Origin: a virus
Length of the DNA stretch: 30,978 nucleotides
Strand: one strand, 5' to 3'
IMG/VR virus record: IMGVR_UViG_3300024934_000003
Location: 1 to 30,978 of that record
The notes under the pieces: model-generated
Told to the model about the DNA's origin: nothing
The model's database searches: none
The model's input: the letters and a program-made list of their open reading frames with translations, nothing else
Program-made: the position numbers and the translations under genes
Shown: positions 6,539 to 14,111 of the stretch, piece after piece
Position numbering within the stretch: the first letter of the stretch is position 1
Layout of the letters: each line of letters opens with the position of its first letter

Positions 6539-6737
6539 GCAAAAAACACCCGACGAGGTCAAAGCCGATTTTCTGGCCAGAGGCCTCACCATTTCCGGCT
6601 GGGCCCGCTCAAACGGCTATAAGCCGCGCGAAGTGTCCCTGGTGCTAAACGGCCAAGTCAAAGGCCGTTACGGCAAAGGCCACGATATAGCCGTGGCCCT
6701 GGGCATTAAACCGCACCCCGACCAAGCCGCCGCTTAA
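6525..6737 (+). CDS. BcepMu gp16-family DNA-binding protein (Ner-like)
   Basis: The 70-residue helix-turn-helix protein matches the phage-associated BcepMu gp16 family: VKADFLARGLTISGWARSNG, KPREVSLVLNGQVKGRYG and a closing HDIAVALGIK. This small family sits at the head of the transposition operon of BcepMu-like phages and is thought to regulate early transcription, the job Ner does in Mu. It shares its translation start region with the preceding gene through the duplicated leader. Confidence 0.8.
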   Translation: MATQTQKTPDEVKADFLARGLTISGWARSNGYKPREVSLVLNGQVKGRYGKGHDIAVALGIKPHPDQAAA

Positions 6738-6791
6738 TACGTATCCCTACTTACGTCACTTTACCTAAATAAAACTACTGAGGACACCCCT

Positions 6792-7121
6792 ATGAGCACT
6801 ACCGATCAATCCCTAAAAAACACGCAGCTTTCCCCAGTGGATGCGAAAGCTATCTCCGATGCATTGATGCCTACTTATTTAGTAAACGCAAAGCGCCTGC
6901 AAGCTCTGCGTGACCAGATTGCCAGCCTTCGTCAGGGTGCGAGCTGCCCAGCTGATCCAGGTCTTTTGCCAGGGCTTCAAGGTTTACGTAGTCTTGCGCG
7001 GCCAGATGGTGCGCTAACGCCGTATACGCACTGCTTTGCACCGCCTGCGCCAGCGAAATTCGCGACATTTCGGCAAGCAGTTGTTCGGCTATGTTCGCGA
7101 TTTGTTCATTGGCATTCATAA
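6792..7121 (+). CDS. Small hypothetical protein whose 3' half overlaps an antisense gene
   Basis: A GAGGA ribosome site precedes ATG 6792. The first ~50 residues (MSTTDQSLKNTQLSPVDAKA, then LVNAKRLQALRDQIASLRQG) look like a real helical protein. The rest is Pro/Cys/Arg-rich and lies exactly opposite the minus-strand gene at 6871-7119, so it is probably read-through of an antisense frame. The annotated end may therefore be a later fusion rather than the original C-terminus. No family is recognised. Confidence 0.4.
   Translation: MSTTDQSLKNTQLSPVDAKAISDALMPTYLVNAKRLQALRDQIASLRQGASCPADPGLLPGLQGLRSLARPDGALTPYTHCFAPPAPAKFATFRQAVVRLCSRFVHWHS
6871..7119 (-). CDS. Small helical hypothetical protein, antisense to the early operon
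   Basis: The 82-residue minus-strand protein starts at ATG 7119 with a GAGAGAG ribosome site. It has convincing amphipathic helix composition (MNANEQIANIAEQLLAEMSR, then AYTALAHHLAAQDYVNLEAL) with few rare residues, more protein-like than the opposing plus frame. It overlaps the 3' part of the gene at 6792 convergently. No family is recognised. It is one of two such reversed genes in the early operon (the other is at 7788-8093). Confidence 0.6.
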   Translation of the reverse strand: MNANEQIANIAEQLLAEMSRISLAQAVQSSAYTALAHHLAAQDYVNLEALAKDLDQLGSSHPDEGWQSGHAELAGALRLLNK

Positions 7122-7164
7122 AGCTCTCTCATTTTTTAAAAGTTAATTTACCGAGGATTTAGCC

Positions 7165-7494
7165 ATGCCCCAACAACCCAACACCCCAAGCCTGCCCAAA
7201 GTAATGCATGTCCGATTTCTGGAGATTATCGCCAGCGACATCAACGACCTGATCAACCGTAAAGCAGATAAACCGCTGTTAAAAGCCAATCTCCGTGTAT
7301 TGCGCGGCCTAATCAGTAGCTTGGCGCTCGCTTACGCCGATCAATACTGCGAGCGTTCTCAGTATTTTTCGCCGCAGCTTGAACAACTCAGATCGCTCTT
7401 GCCCAACGCCATCGATGACCAGGTGGACTGGCTGAGCGCCCTACTTGCCGCGCAGCAATTTGTAGCTCGCGAATTAGACCAGATTAAGGAGTAA
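7165..7494 (+). CDS. Early-operon hypothetical protein
   Basis: The 109-residue, mostly helical protein begins MPQQPNTPSLPKVMHVRFLE and continues RKADKPLLKANLRVLRGLIS. It starts at ATG 7165 after an ACCGAGGA ribosome site. Its 3' end (AAGGAG) supplies the ribosome site of the next small gene, so the two are likely coupled. It is not recognised; its position among early genes suggests a regulatory or replication-accessory role. Confidence 0.6.
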   Translation: MPQQPNTPSLPKVMHVRFLEIIASDINDLINRKADKPLLKANLRVLRGLISSLALAYADQYCERSQYFSPQLEQLRSLLPNAIDDQVDWLSALLAAQQFVARELDQIKE

Positions 7495-7499
7495 TCAAC

Positions 7500-7655
7500 A
7501 TGCCCCAACCCAGCGCAACCCCATTACAAACTGCCCAAGCCAAGCAATTGGCCGCCCGGCGCAAAATCCAGAATCTACCCCAACAGCCGCCAAGAGCCGC
7601 GCTACCGGATACTATCAACTGGCACGACCACTACCTAAAACGGGTGGCGAAATGA
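7500..7655 (+). CDS. 51-residue basic hypothetical protein
   Basis: A strong AAGGAG ribosome site lies eight bases before ATG 7500. The 51-residue product is basic and Pro/Gln-rich (QTAQAKQLAARRKIQNLPQQ), ending WHDHYLKRVAK. Its stop overlaps the ATG of the next gene (ATGA at 7652-7655), a translational-coupling arrangement that supports it as real. No family is recognised. Confidence 0.6.
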   Translation: MPQPSATPLQTAQAKQLAARRKIQNLPQQPPRAALPDTINWHDHYLKRVAK

Positions 7656-8083
7656 GCACAGCGCATAATGCCTTAGGCTTTTCGCCTGACGATGCCGTTA
7701 TTGGCAATAACGCTAAAGCCAGCCCTGATGTTATGGATATGGTAGAGCGCATGGTTCAAGAGGGCACGCGCAAAAATGGACGCCGGATCACGAGTCACCG
7801 GGAGGCTTTGCGAGTTGTGCAAGACGTTTTTGCCATGACACAACATCCATCTCACGAAATCCCTTGGGTTCACCCTTCGAGTAATCATCAAGCCACTCCT
7901 GTAGCTCACGAATCGCCATCTCTGCATGCTCAGCCGGAAAAGCCTGCATTAGTACACCGACCAGTGCATTTAGCTTCCAGATATAGCCTGAGTCGCTTTC
8001 CTGTACCCGCTCCAGTTCGTCGATTCTATCGAGCAATGGCTGCTGGGCTTTTTCAATTTCGTGCTGTATGGCGGCAAGAATGA
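7652..8083 (+). CDS. ORF carrying a segment like the transposase N-terminal domain; 3' half antisense
   Basis: Residues ~24-58 (including QEGTRKNGRRITSHREALRV) align without gaps to residues ~67-101 of transposase A (MEGYRKNNRKITSLKEAIQV), with about half the positions identical in the core. That segment lies in the DNA-binding N-terminus of this type of transposase. Beyond residue ~65 the frame runs opposite the minus-strand gene at 7788-8093 and loses protein-like composition. The gene is coupled to the one before it by ATGA overlap. It could be a small regulator sharing a transposase DNA-binding element, or a degraded fragment. The real C-terminus is uncertain. Confidence 0.5.
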   Translation: MSTAHNALGFSPDDAVIGNNAKASPDVMDMVERMVQEGTRKNGRRITSHREALRVVQDVFAMTQHPSHEIPWVHPSSNHQATPVAHESPSLHAQPEKPALVHRPVHLASRYSLSRFPVPAPVRRFYRAMAAGLFQFRAVWRQE

Positions 8084-8093
8084 TCGGATTCAT
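7788..8093 (-). CDS. Hypothetical coiled-coil protein, antisense to the early operon
   Basis: The 101-residue minus-strand protein starts at ATG 8093 with a strong TTGGGGAA ribosome site. The N-terminal ~35 residues are a charged coiled coil (AAIQHEIEKAQQPLLDRIDE) and the middle is helical (LMQAFPAEHAEMAIRELQEW). Its last codons overlap the transposase-like segment of the plus-strand gene at 7652. It is not recognised. It is the second reversed gene in an otherwise rightward operon. Confidence 0.6.
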   Translation of the reverse strand: MNPIILAAIQHEIEKAQQPLLDRIDELERVQESDSGYIWKLNALVGVLMQAFPAEHAEMAIRELQEWLDDYSKGEPKGFREMDVVSWQKRLAQLAKPPGDS

Positions 8094-8204
8094 CGTGTTT
8101 CCCCAAGTTGATTTAAGTCGGGGTTATTTTCGCATTGTGCAACGCCGTCGCGATATATGCAAGATTGGTTTTTGTTTGGAAGCCGCTCAGGAGTGCTATC
8201 CCCA

Positions 8205-8681
8205 ATGAGCCAGCGAAATTGGAAACGGACGCAACCCCGCGATTTACGGGACGCGATGGACTTATGCCTGGAATACGCGAAGGTCAAGCATAACCGTTCC
8301 GTTGACACCGTTGCTGACCTGATGAGCTTAGCCAGCAAATGGACGCTGTATAAGTGGATACAGGAAGCCAGCATGCCGGCCCGATCGATAAAAGGCTTTG
8401 AACACGCCTGCGGCATTGATTACGTCAGCCGCTGGTTGGCGATGAGCGGCAATAAGCTGGTGATCGATATACCCAAAGGTCGCAAAGGCGGGCCGGAGGA
8501 CATTCAGGCACTGCAATCCGCCAGCCATGACGCGATCGGAGCCCTGATGAAATTTTACGAGGATAAAAGCAACGCCGAGGAAACTTTGGCAGCACTACAA
8601 ACCGCCTTGGAGCGCATGGCTTGGCACAAGGGCAATGTTGAAAAATATAGGCAGCCAGAGCTGCCGTTTGATGAGGAGTAA
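8205..8681 (+). CDS. Phage hypothetical protein, possibly CII-like regulator
   Basis: I choose ATG 8205 (MSQRNWKRTQPRDLRDAMDL), preceded by CAGGAG; the frame extends upstream to 8157 with an unlikely N-terminus. The 158-residue protein has an N-terminal helical region with a DNA-binding look (NRSVDTVADLMSLASKWTLY, then KWIQEASMPARSIKGFEHAC), an IDIPKGRKGG linker and a C-terminal helix ending in an acidic PFDEE. The layout resembles phage CII-like regulators, but I cannot assign the family firmly. It lies between small early genes and the IclR-type gene. Confidence 0.6.
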   Translation: MSQRNWKRTQPRDLRDAMDLCLEYAKVKHNRSVDTVADLMSLASKWTLYKWIQEASMPARSIKGFEHACGIDYVSRWLAMSGNKLVIDIPKGRKGGPEDIQALQSASHDAIGALMKFYEDKSNAEETLAALQTALERMAWHKGNVEKYRQPELPFDEE

Positions 8682-8863
8682 TGGCTATGAATAAAGATGA
8701 TTTGGCATACGCACTCGCTAAACAGCTACCGAGCATGGAGCGGGGCTTTGAGATCGCTACTTCTTACGGCACGTTTACCATTGAAGCCGAGGATTCCGCC
8801 CCGGTCATTAAAGCGCTGACCAAAATACTGGCACGCAAACTGGCCACATTGGCAAAGGCTTAA
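8681..8863 (+). CDS. Small early-operon hypothetical protein
   Basis: The 60-residue protein has its ATG overlapping the upstream stop (TAATG), and GAGGAG within the upstream gene serves as ribosome site. ATG 8687 is an alternative start. It reads KDDLAYALAKQLPSMERGFE and then a beta hairpin (TSYGTFTIEAEDSAP) and a basic helix (ILARKLATLAKA). It is followed two bases later by the IclR-type gene. No family is recognised. Confidence 0.55.
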   Translation: MAMNKDDLAYALAKQLPSMERGFEIATSYGTFTIEAEDSAPVIKALTKILARKLATLAKA

Positions 8864-8865
8864 GC

Positions 8866-9165
8866 ATGGCTACGCAAGATATTAAAAGCGCGGTCAAAGT
8901 GTTTGCGGTGCTGGATGTACTGCTACGCAACTTCGCGCACGGGTTCAGCCCTAAAGAATTGATCGAAGCCACCTGCTTTAGCGGCACCGACATTACTCGC
9001 TATGTCAATACACTGGTACAGGTGGGGTATGCCGAACGCATTCAGGACACAGGCAGAATTAGGCCGAGCGAGCGATTGGCGAGGCAGGCGGTACTGATAT
9101 TGAATTCACTTAATGCCGCCGAAAAACAATTGGCGGAACTCAATCAACGTATTAACAGGATGTAA
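8866..9165 (+). CDS. IclR-type winged-helix DNA-binding protein
   Basis: The 99-residue protein is a stand-alone IclR-like winged helix: SAVKVFAVLDVLLRNFAHGF, SPKELIEATCFSGTDITRYV and NTLVQVGYAERIQDTGR make the helix-turn-helix and wing, followed by a leucine-rich coiled C-terminus (LNAAEKQLAELNQRI) probably for dimerisation. The effector domain of full IclR proteins is absent, as in versions found upstream of the transposase in BcepMu-like phages. It is likely a regulator of early genes. Its stop overlaps the next ATG. Confidence 0.72.
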   Translation: MATQDIKSAVKVFAVLDVLLRNFAHGFSPKELIEATCFSGTDITRYVNTLVQVGYAERIQDTGRIRPSERLARQAVLILNSLNAAEKQLAELNQRINRM

Positions 9166-10244
9166 TGATGAGCAATACCACCACGCCCGATAATGCATTA
9201 ACACCTACGCAAGAGGCCAATGTTCAGCAACTGGTTGAAGCCGGTAACCAGATGTCGCTTGCCAATGCCGCAGTTATGCAGAGTTTTGATGTAATCAAGT
9301 CCCTGGGCCGTATTGAGGCCGCTAACTTTTTTACGACCGTCGGAGATAAGTTAATTGCAGAAACGGCCATAAATATCCGTGATGGCAAGCAATACAAGGG
9401 GTTGCCGTACAAAGACGAAAACGGAAATCTCCGACAGGTCGGAGATTTCCCAGAATTTTGTAAAGTTTTCCTGGGTAAATCATACACCAGAACAATGGAG
9501 TTAATTGGTAATCACAATTTATTGGGCGCTGATTTATACGAGCAAGCAGAACGCCTCGGCTTTCGCCAACGCGACTACAACGCGCTCAAGACATTACCAG
9601 CCGATGACCGCCAAATCATCGCCCTGGCAATAGAAGCCGAAGACCTGGACAAAGCCCTAGACCTGATGCAACAACTCGCCGCCAAGCACCAGCGCGAGAA
9701 AGAGGCGGCAGCCAATGAGCTGGCAAAAGCGACAGCATCGCTGGTGGATCTTGACCTTATCGTCAAAAATAAAAACGAATTGCTCAACCAAGCCACGGAC
9801 AAACTGGTTTTGCTGGAAGCCGCCAAACGCACAGAAATCTCTGAAGTGTATATGCCGGGGCATGTTCAATTGACCGCCCTGCAAGATTATACGCGGCGTC
9901 TGACATCGATGATTACCGCCACGCTAAACAGCGAAATTATCAAGCTGTATAAAGAATTTGAAGGCCAGCCGCCCAAGCATATCGAACTGGCGGCACGGCA
10001 GTCGGTTGGGCTGATTGTTACCGCCGCTTACGGTGTCGCCGAAAACATGGGTTTTGAACCGATTATGGAGCCTGAACAGGCGGCAGACGAACCCGGCAGG
10101 GCTGAAGCCAAGGCATTTGAAGCGTATATGGCGACACAGTGCAATACGGCAGAGGATTTTGATGATTTTTTTGACGATGCCCCCGCTAAGGTAAAACCGA
10201 CGAAAAGGGCGCAACCTGTCGCCGATACTGACACTGGCGAATAA
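9165..10244 (+). CDS. Conserved early phage protein upstream of transposase A
   Basis: The 359-residue protein has an N-terminal helical domain (residues ~10-165) including SLGRIEAANFFTTVGDKLIA and FCKVFLGKSYTRTMELIGNH, where the latter looks like a helix-turn-helix-like element, and a central coiled coil (DKALDLMQQLAAKHQREKEA). The C-terminus is acidic (DFDDFFDDAPAK) then basic. It directly precedes transposase A with a two-base gap. Such proteins are conserved upstream of tnpA in BcepMu-like elements, but their function is unknown. DNA binding or transpososome accessory function is inference. Confidence 0.6.
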   Translation: MMSNTTTPDNALTPTQEANVQQLVEAGNQMSLANAAVMQSFDVIKSLGRIEAANFFTTVGDKLIAETAINIRDGKQYKGLPYKDENGNLRQVGDFPEFCKVFLGKSYTRTMELIGNHNLLGADLYEQAERLGFRQRDYNALKTLPADDRQIIALAIEAEDLDKALDLMQQLAAKHQREKEAAANELAKATASLVDLDLIVKNKNELLNQATDKLVLLEAAKRTEISEVYMPGHVQLTALQDYTRRLTSMITATLNSEIIKLYKEFEGQPPKHIELAARQSVGLIVTAAYGVAENMGFEPIMEPEQAADEPGRAEAKAFEAYMATQCNTAEDFDDFFDDAPAKVKPTKRAQPVADTDTGE

Positions 10245-10246
10245 CC

Positions 10247-12010
10247 ATGCATCCCGCCTATATACAGCAGTTGGTAGGCATTGCCGACGCGGTGGCGGCG
10301 GCAGCTCACGGCGAGAAAGAAACGATTTATCAACGCGCTTGTCAGCAGCTTAGCACGAGCCGAGGCACGCTACTCAGGCACCTGAAACAAGTCGCCGTCA
10401 GTAAGCCGCGCAAGCGTCGGGCCGATGCCGGAACGGTTACGTTGAGTCAAGCCGATGCTGACATTATTTCGGCCTATTGCATGGAGGGCTACCGTAAAAA
10501 CAACCGCAAGATAACGTCACTAAAAGAGGCGATCCAAGTGCTGAGAGACAACGGGGAAATTATCGCAGCGACGTTGGATACGGCAACGGGTGAACTGGTG
10601 CCGCTGTCCGATTCGGCGATTGCTCACGGCTTGCGCACCTATAACCTGCATCCCGAGCAGCTGCGCCAGGCAACACCGCATACTAATTTGCAATCGCTGT
10701 ACCCTAACCATGTGTGGCAGGTCGATGGCTCTGTGTGCGTGATTTATTACCTGCCCGACGGCGGCAGCGAGCTAGTGGAGCTGGACGACGCTGTGCATTA
10801 CAAAAACAAGCCGCAAAATTTAAAGGCCATTGAGCAATTCCGGGTGATCCGCTATGTGGTCAGCGACCATGCCAGCGGGGTGATCCGCTACCGCTATTAC
10901 CCGCACTCAGAGAGCGGCGAGCATACCGTGCGGTTTTTAGCCTGGGCGATGGCCCCCAAGCCCGGCAATGATCCGTTTCACGGTGCGCCAATGATTGTGA
11001 TGGTCGATCCGGGCGCGACTTCAGGCGGCTTGGTGCGGCGGTTCTGCCAACGGATGGGTATTGAGCTGATCGTCAACAAGCGGCGCAATCCACGGGCCAA
11101 GGGCAGTGTGGAAAAGGGCAACCATTTGGTGGAAACATCGTTCGAGCAGGCATTGCGCTTTATGAAAAAACGCCCAGCCGATTTCGATCAGCTTAATGCC
11201 CTGGCGGAAACCTATCAGCTTTGGTGGAACGCGACCAAGGAGCACAGCAGGACTAAACGCACCCGGTTTGCGGTGTGGCTGACCATTACTGCCGAGCAGT
11301 TGCGCATTACCCCCAGTGCCGAGGTGTTGCTGAGTCTGGCAACGGATGAGCCGATTAAGCGCCAGGTACGCGGTGATTTAACCGTATCGTTTAAAAACCG
11401 GACGTGGAAAGTCGACCACGTCCCTGGCGTGTACGTAAAGAGCGACGTGTTTGTGCATTGGCACCCGTTTATGGTCGATACCGCGATGGCGGTGATCTGG
11501 GGCGAGGATGGGCAGGAGCAGCATATTGCGCTGTATGAAGATAATACCACTGCGCTGGGGTTTAGGCAGAGCGCGGCGGTGATCGGCCAGGAACACAAGG
11601 CCAAGCCGGACACGGTTGCGGACACCAACCGCAAGCGTATTCATCAGCTGTCCGCCGGTACCGACACGCTGGCCGCAACCGAGAAGAAGCGCGACAACAA
11701 GCATTACACGCCGTTTGATGGCCGGATTGATCCGCTGTTGGCGTCTAAGCAGGAACTGCCGACGTTTATGGCTAAGCGCGGCACGGCGCTGGGCATTCAG
11801 ACCCCGACTGTCGAGTTGCTGCGCAAGAATATAGTGCAGTCAGCTGTATGGCTAAAAGGGCGACTGGGCAGCGAATATCAGCCGGAGTTGCTTGCGGATG
11901 TGCAGGCACGGTTTCCCGAAGGAGCGACTGATGAGGATTTAGAAACGATGTTGGCTGATCTGGCGGCGGGTAGAGCTGCGACCGGTCGGGCTAAATTACA
12001 GGTGGTTTAA
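10247..12010 (+). CDS. tnpA: Mu/BcepMu-type DDE transposase A
   Basis: The 587-residue transposase integrates and replicates the phage by DNA transposition. The N-terminal ~110 residues are DNA-binding with HTH character (QRACQQLSTSRGTLLRHLKQ). The catalytic rve core is intact: D160 (HVWQVDGS), D254 (MIVMVDPG) and E289 (KGSVEKGNH), with the canonical 35-residue D-E spacing. A beta-barrel-like region (LTVSFKNRTWKVDHVPGVYV) and a basic tail follow, the tail likely contacting the ATPase. Size is usual for the BcepMu type, shorter than Mu A. Its N-terminus contains the segment shared with the ORF at 7652. It looks functional. Confidence 0.92.
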   Translation: MHPAYIQQLVGIADAVAAAAHGEKETIYQRACQQLSTSRGTLLRHLKQVAVSKPRKRRADAGTVTLSQADADIISAYCMEGYRKNNRKITSLKEAIQVLRDNGEIIAATLDTATGELVPLSDSAIAHGLRTYNLHPEQLRQATPHTNLQSLYPNHVWQVDGSVCVIYYLPDGGSELVELDDAVHYKNKPQNLKAIEQFRVIRYVVSDHASGVIRYRYYPHSESGEHTVRFLAWAMAPKPGNDPFHGAPMIVMVDPGATSGGLVRRFCQRMGIELIVNKRRNPRAKGSVEKGNHLVETSFEQALRFMKKRPADFDQLNALAETYQLWWNATKEHSRTKRTRFAVWLTITAEQLRITPSAEVLLSLATDEPIKRQVRGDLTVSFKNRTWKVDHVPGVYVKSDVFVHWHPFMVDTAMAVIWGEDGQEQHIALYEDNTTALGFRQSAAVIGQEHKAKPDTVADTNRKRIHQLSAGTDTLAATEKKRDNKHYTPFDGRIDPLLASKQELPTFMAKRGTALGIQTPTVELLRKNIVQSAVWLKGRLGSEYQPELLADVQARFPEGATDEDLETMLADLAAGRAATGRAKLQVV

Positions 12011-12034
12011 CCGTCATTAAACGAAGATAAAACG

Positions 12035-12211
12035 ATGGACAAAATTGATAAAAACAAAATTGAGCAATACATGCTGAATCATGAAATCAAAAGTGTTGAT
12101 GCAATGCTAAGGATGTTTACTGCAATGCAAAAAGCTTTACGGAATATTTCAATCGATATACAAAAATTACAGGAAAACGAGTGTTTGGAAGATGACTATG
12201 AATGGGATTAG
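12035..12211 (+). CDS. 58-residue helical hypothetical protein
   Basis: ATG 12035 opens a 58-residue frame with clean helical coding (KNKIEQYMLNHEIKSVDAML; then FTAMQKALRNISIDIQKLQE) and an acidic end (ECLEDDYEWD). It is noticeably more AT-rich than the transposase genes around it, suggesting separate acquisition. The ribosome site is weak (GAAGATAAAACG). It sits 24 bases after tnpA. No family is recognised. Confidence 0.55.
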   Translation: MDKIDKNKIEQYMLNHEIKSVDAMLRMFTAMQKALRNISIDIQKLQENECLEDDYEWD

Positions 12212-12212
12212 T

Positions 12213-12268
12213 AGCACGTAGGATGTGCTGAACAGAGTGAAGCGCATCAATCGCGACCGATGCGCTAA
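12213..12268. repeat. REP-like hairpin element within the transposition operon
   Basis: GATGTGCT (12222-12229) can pair with AGCGCATC (12241-12248), and the latter can alternatively pair with GATGCGCT (12259-12266). The pattern is like dispersed intergenic repeats of gammaproteobacterial chromosomes. It fills most of the gap between the 58-residue gene and the gene at 12295. Confidence 0.5.
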
Positions 12269-12294
12269 CCAATCAATACGAAAGAGATAAGAAC

Positions 12295-12525
12295 ATGGCT
12301 GAAAAGATAAAACCTCTATCGGAACACGCCAGAACGGAGCTGCGGCACATTAAAGCAAATCCGATGCCTCGTAACTCAGTTAATCCGGGCGAAGTAGGTC
12401 GGCTATTACGGGAATCGTTAGTCGAATCGGTGATGATGACTTCCCCGTTTCCTACACATAAAGGACGAGACATCGAGCATTTGAGGATTACCGATGCTGG
12501 GCTAATCGCTTTGACACACAACTAA
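12295..12525 (+). CDS. Small hypothetical protein between tnpA and tnpB
   Basis: The 76-residue protein begins MAEKIKPLSEHARTELRHIK and contains a winged-helix-like sequence (VNPGEVGRLLRESLVESVMM, then HLRITDAGLIALTHN). The closing ITxxGLxAL pattern is typical of the last strand and helix of small winged-helix proteins, so DNA binding is plausible. An AAAGAGATAAG ribosome site precedes the ATG. Confidence 0.6.
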   Translation: MAEKIKPLSEHARTELRHIKANPMPRNSVNPGEVGRLLRESLVESVMMTSPFPTHKGRDIEHLRITDAGLIALTHN

Positions 12526-12558
12526 CAACAACCCCACCTCAACCAAAGAGATAAGGCA

Positions 12559-12771
12559 ATGGCAAAAACAATCATCATCGAAGACCTCGATAAAAAGACA
12601 GAAAGCTTTGAAGTCAAGGTGCTTAAGTTTCAAACACCGGATGAACAGGATGCCGCTGACACGTCGGCAATATTAATCGGCGACCATCTCGCTGCCGCAT
12701 TGGCTCATAGCATTTCGAAGATGCAACCAAAGACGACAGCGTTACCCATGCAATCAGCGTCTCGACACTAA
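12559..12771 (+). CDS. Small hypothetical protein upstream of tnpB
   Basis: The 70-residue protein has an N-terminal beta hairpin (MAKTIIIEDLDKKTESFEVK) and a helical C-terminal part (SAILIGDHLAAALAHSISKM). The same AAAGAGATAAGG ribosome-site context as the gene at 12295 precedes it. It ends one base before tnpB, so the two are probably co-translated. No family is recognised. Confidence 0.55.
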   Translation: MAKTIIIEDLDKKTESFEVKVLKFQTPDEQDAADTSAILIGDHLAAALAHSISKMQPKTTALPMQSASRH

Positions 12772-12772
12772 C

Positions 12773-13933
12773 ATGCTGGCGCTAAAAAACCTACTGCTAA
12801 GCAACGGCATCAGCCAAGCGCAACTGGCCCGCGATCTGATGGTATCGCCCGCTTTGATAGCACAGCTGTTGAATCATGAGAAATGGCCGACCAGCCTCGA
12901 TAAAAATAACCTGAAAGGCGTGATTACCGAAGTGCTGGCCAACCGAGAAATTGCCGTTGACGCGGCAATGTTTGAAGCGGTTGCGGATTCCGAGTCCGCG
13001 GCCTTTGTCACCCCCAACCCAGAGAGTATTGATATGTTACTACGCAAGCAAACCCTAACACCAGCGGCAAGAAAACATTTCGCGTTATTTCGCGATCCTT
13101 TTAATGAAGACGTGAACGATGCCGAGGATGTGTTTACCTCGCCGGACATCCGCTATGTGCGCGAGTATTTGTGGACCACGGCCCGGCATGGCGGCTTTGT
13201 CGCGGTGATCGGGGAAAGCGGTTCCGGCAAGACCACCTTGCGCCGCGATTTAAACGACCGCATTGCCCGCGAGGAAGCGCCGGTGATTGTAATCGAGCCG
13301 TATGTATTGGGCATGGAAGACAACGATGTGCGCGGCAAAACGCTAAAGGCTTCGGCGATTGCCGACAGCATTATCCTGACCTTGGCTCCGCAGGAGAAGC
13401 CCAGGATGTCGATGGAAGCCAAGAGCCGCCAATTGCATCGCATTCTGAGAGACAGCAAGCGGGCCGGATTCAACCACTGCCTGATTATTGAGGAGGCGCA
13501 CGGGCTGCCTATTGCCACGTTGAAGCACCTGAAGCGCTTTTTCGAGCTGGAGGACGGCTTTAAAAAGCTGCTGTCTATTGTGTTGATCGGCCAGACTGAG
13601 CTGAAAATAAAACTCAGCGAACGCGCGCCCGAGATACGGGAAGTGGTGCAACGCTGCGAGGTGGTCGAGCTGCCGTCCTTGGATGCGCAGTTGGATCAAT
13701 ACCTGGCATTTAAATTCCAGCGTATCGGTAAGGCCGTTGATGAGATATTGGACAAAGACGCGCTGGATGGCATCCGCGAGCGGCTGATTTTTTCTAAATC
13801 GACCAAAAACATGCGGGAATCGGTCAGCCTGATGTATCCGTTGATGATCAACAATCTGGTGACCGCATCGCTGAATATGGCGGCCACGCTGGGCTTACCT
13901 AAGGTGAGTTACGATTTGATTAAGGAGTCTTGA
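12773..13933 (+). CDS. tnpB: Transposition ATPase, Mu B-like AAA+ protein
   Basis: The 386-residue AAA+ ATPase would select target DNA and activate the transposase. It has an N-terminal Cro-like HTH (NGISQAQLARDLMVSPALIA, residues ~11-30) as Mu B does, a Walker A motif GESGSGKTT at 147-155, and a Walker B-like LIIEEAH at 237-243. A sensor-1-like SIVLIGQTEL follows, and a C-terminal helical region. All ATP-binding elements are present. It lies downstream of tnpA with three small genes between them. Confidence 0.88.
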   Translation: MLALKNLLLSNGISQAQLARDLMVSPALIAQLLNHEKWPTSLDKNNLKGVITEVLANREIAVDAAMFEAVADSESAAFVTPNPESIDMLLRKQTLTPAARKHFALFRDPFNEDVNDAEDVFTSPDIRYVREYLWTTARHGGFVAVIGESGSGKTTLRRDLNDRIAREEAPVIVIEPYVLGMEDNDVRGKTLKASAIADSIILTLAPQEKPRMSMEAKSRQLHRILRDSKRAGFNHCLIIEEAHGLPIATLKHLKRFFELEDGFKKLLSIVLIGQTELKIKLSERAPEIREVVQRCEVVELPSLDAQLDQYLAFKFQRIGKAVDEILDKDALDGIRERLIFSKSTKNMRESVSLMYPLMINNLVTASLNMAATLGLPKVSYDLIKES

Positions 13934-13934
13934 G

Positions 13935-14093
13935 ATGACCAGAGCGACATTAATTAAAGCCAAGTTCAAAGCCCGGCCAAAGCTTGAGCTGCCGGCCAAT
14001 AAACGGTTTTTCAGGCGTCTTGGTAAACGTTTCGCGGCGCATCGACGTCTTTATATCGGACTCCAGGCCCCGCAGTTTGCCTGGATCAAATAG
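13935..14093 (+). CDS. 52-residue very basic hypothetical protein
   Basis: ATG 13935 lies one base after the tnpB stop, with AAGGAG ten bases upstream. The product is strongly basic (MTRATLIKAKFKARPKLELP, then KRFFRRLGKRFAAHRRLYIG), suggesting nucleic-acid contact. It is too short for assignment but has ideal operon spacing. Confidence 0.55.
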   Translation: MTRATLIKAKFKARPKLELPANKRFFRRLGKRFAAHRRLYIGLQAPQFAWIK

Positions 14094-14111
14094 TTTTTAC
14101 CGGAGATAACG

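Noticed and set aside
8090-8416. Minus-strand ORF opposite the gene at 8205
   Set aside because: Composition is that of an antisense frame (Ser/Arg/Cys-rich), and it conflicts with the plus-strand gene, which has a good ribosome site.
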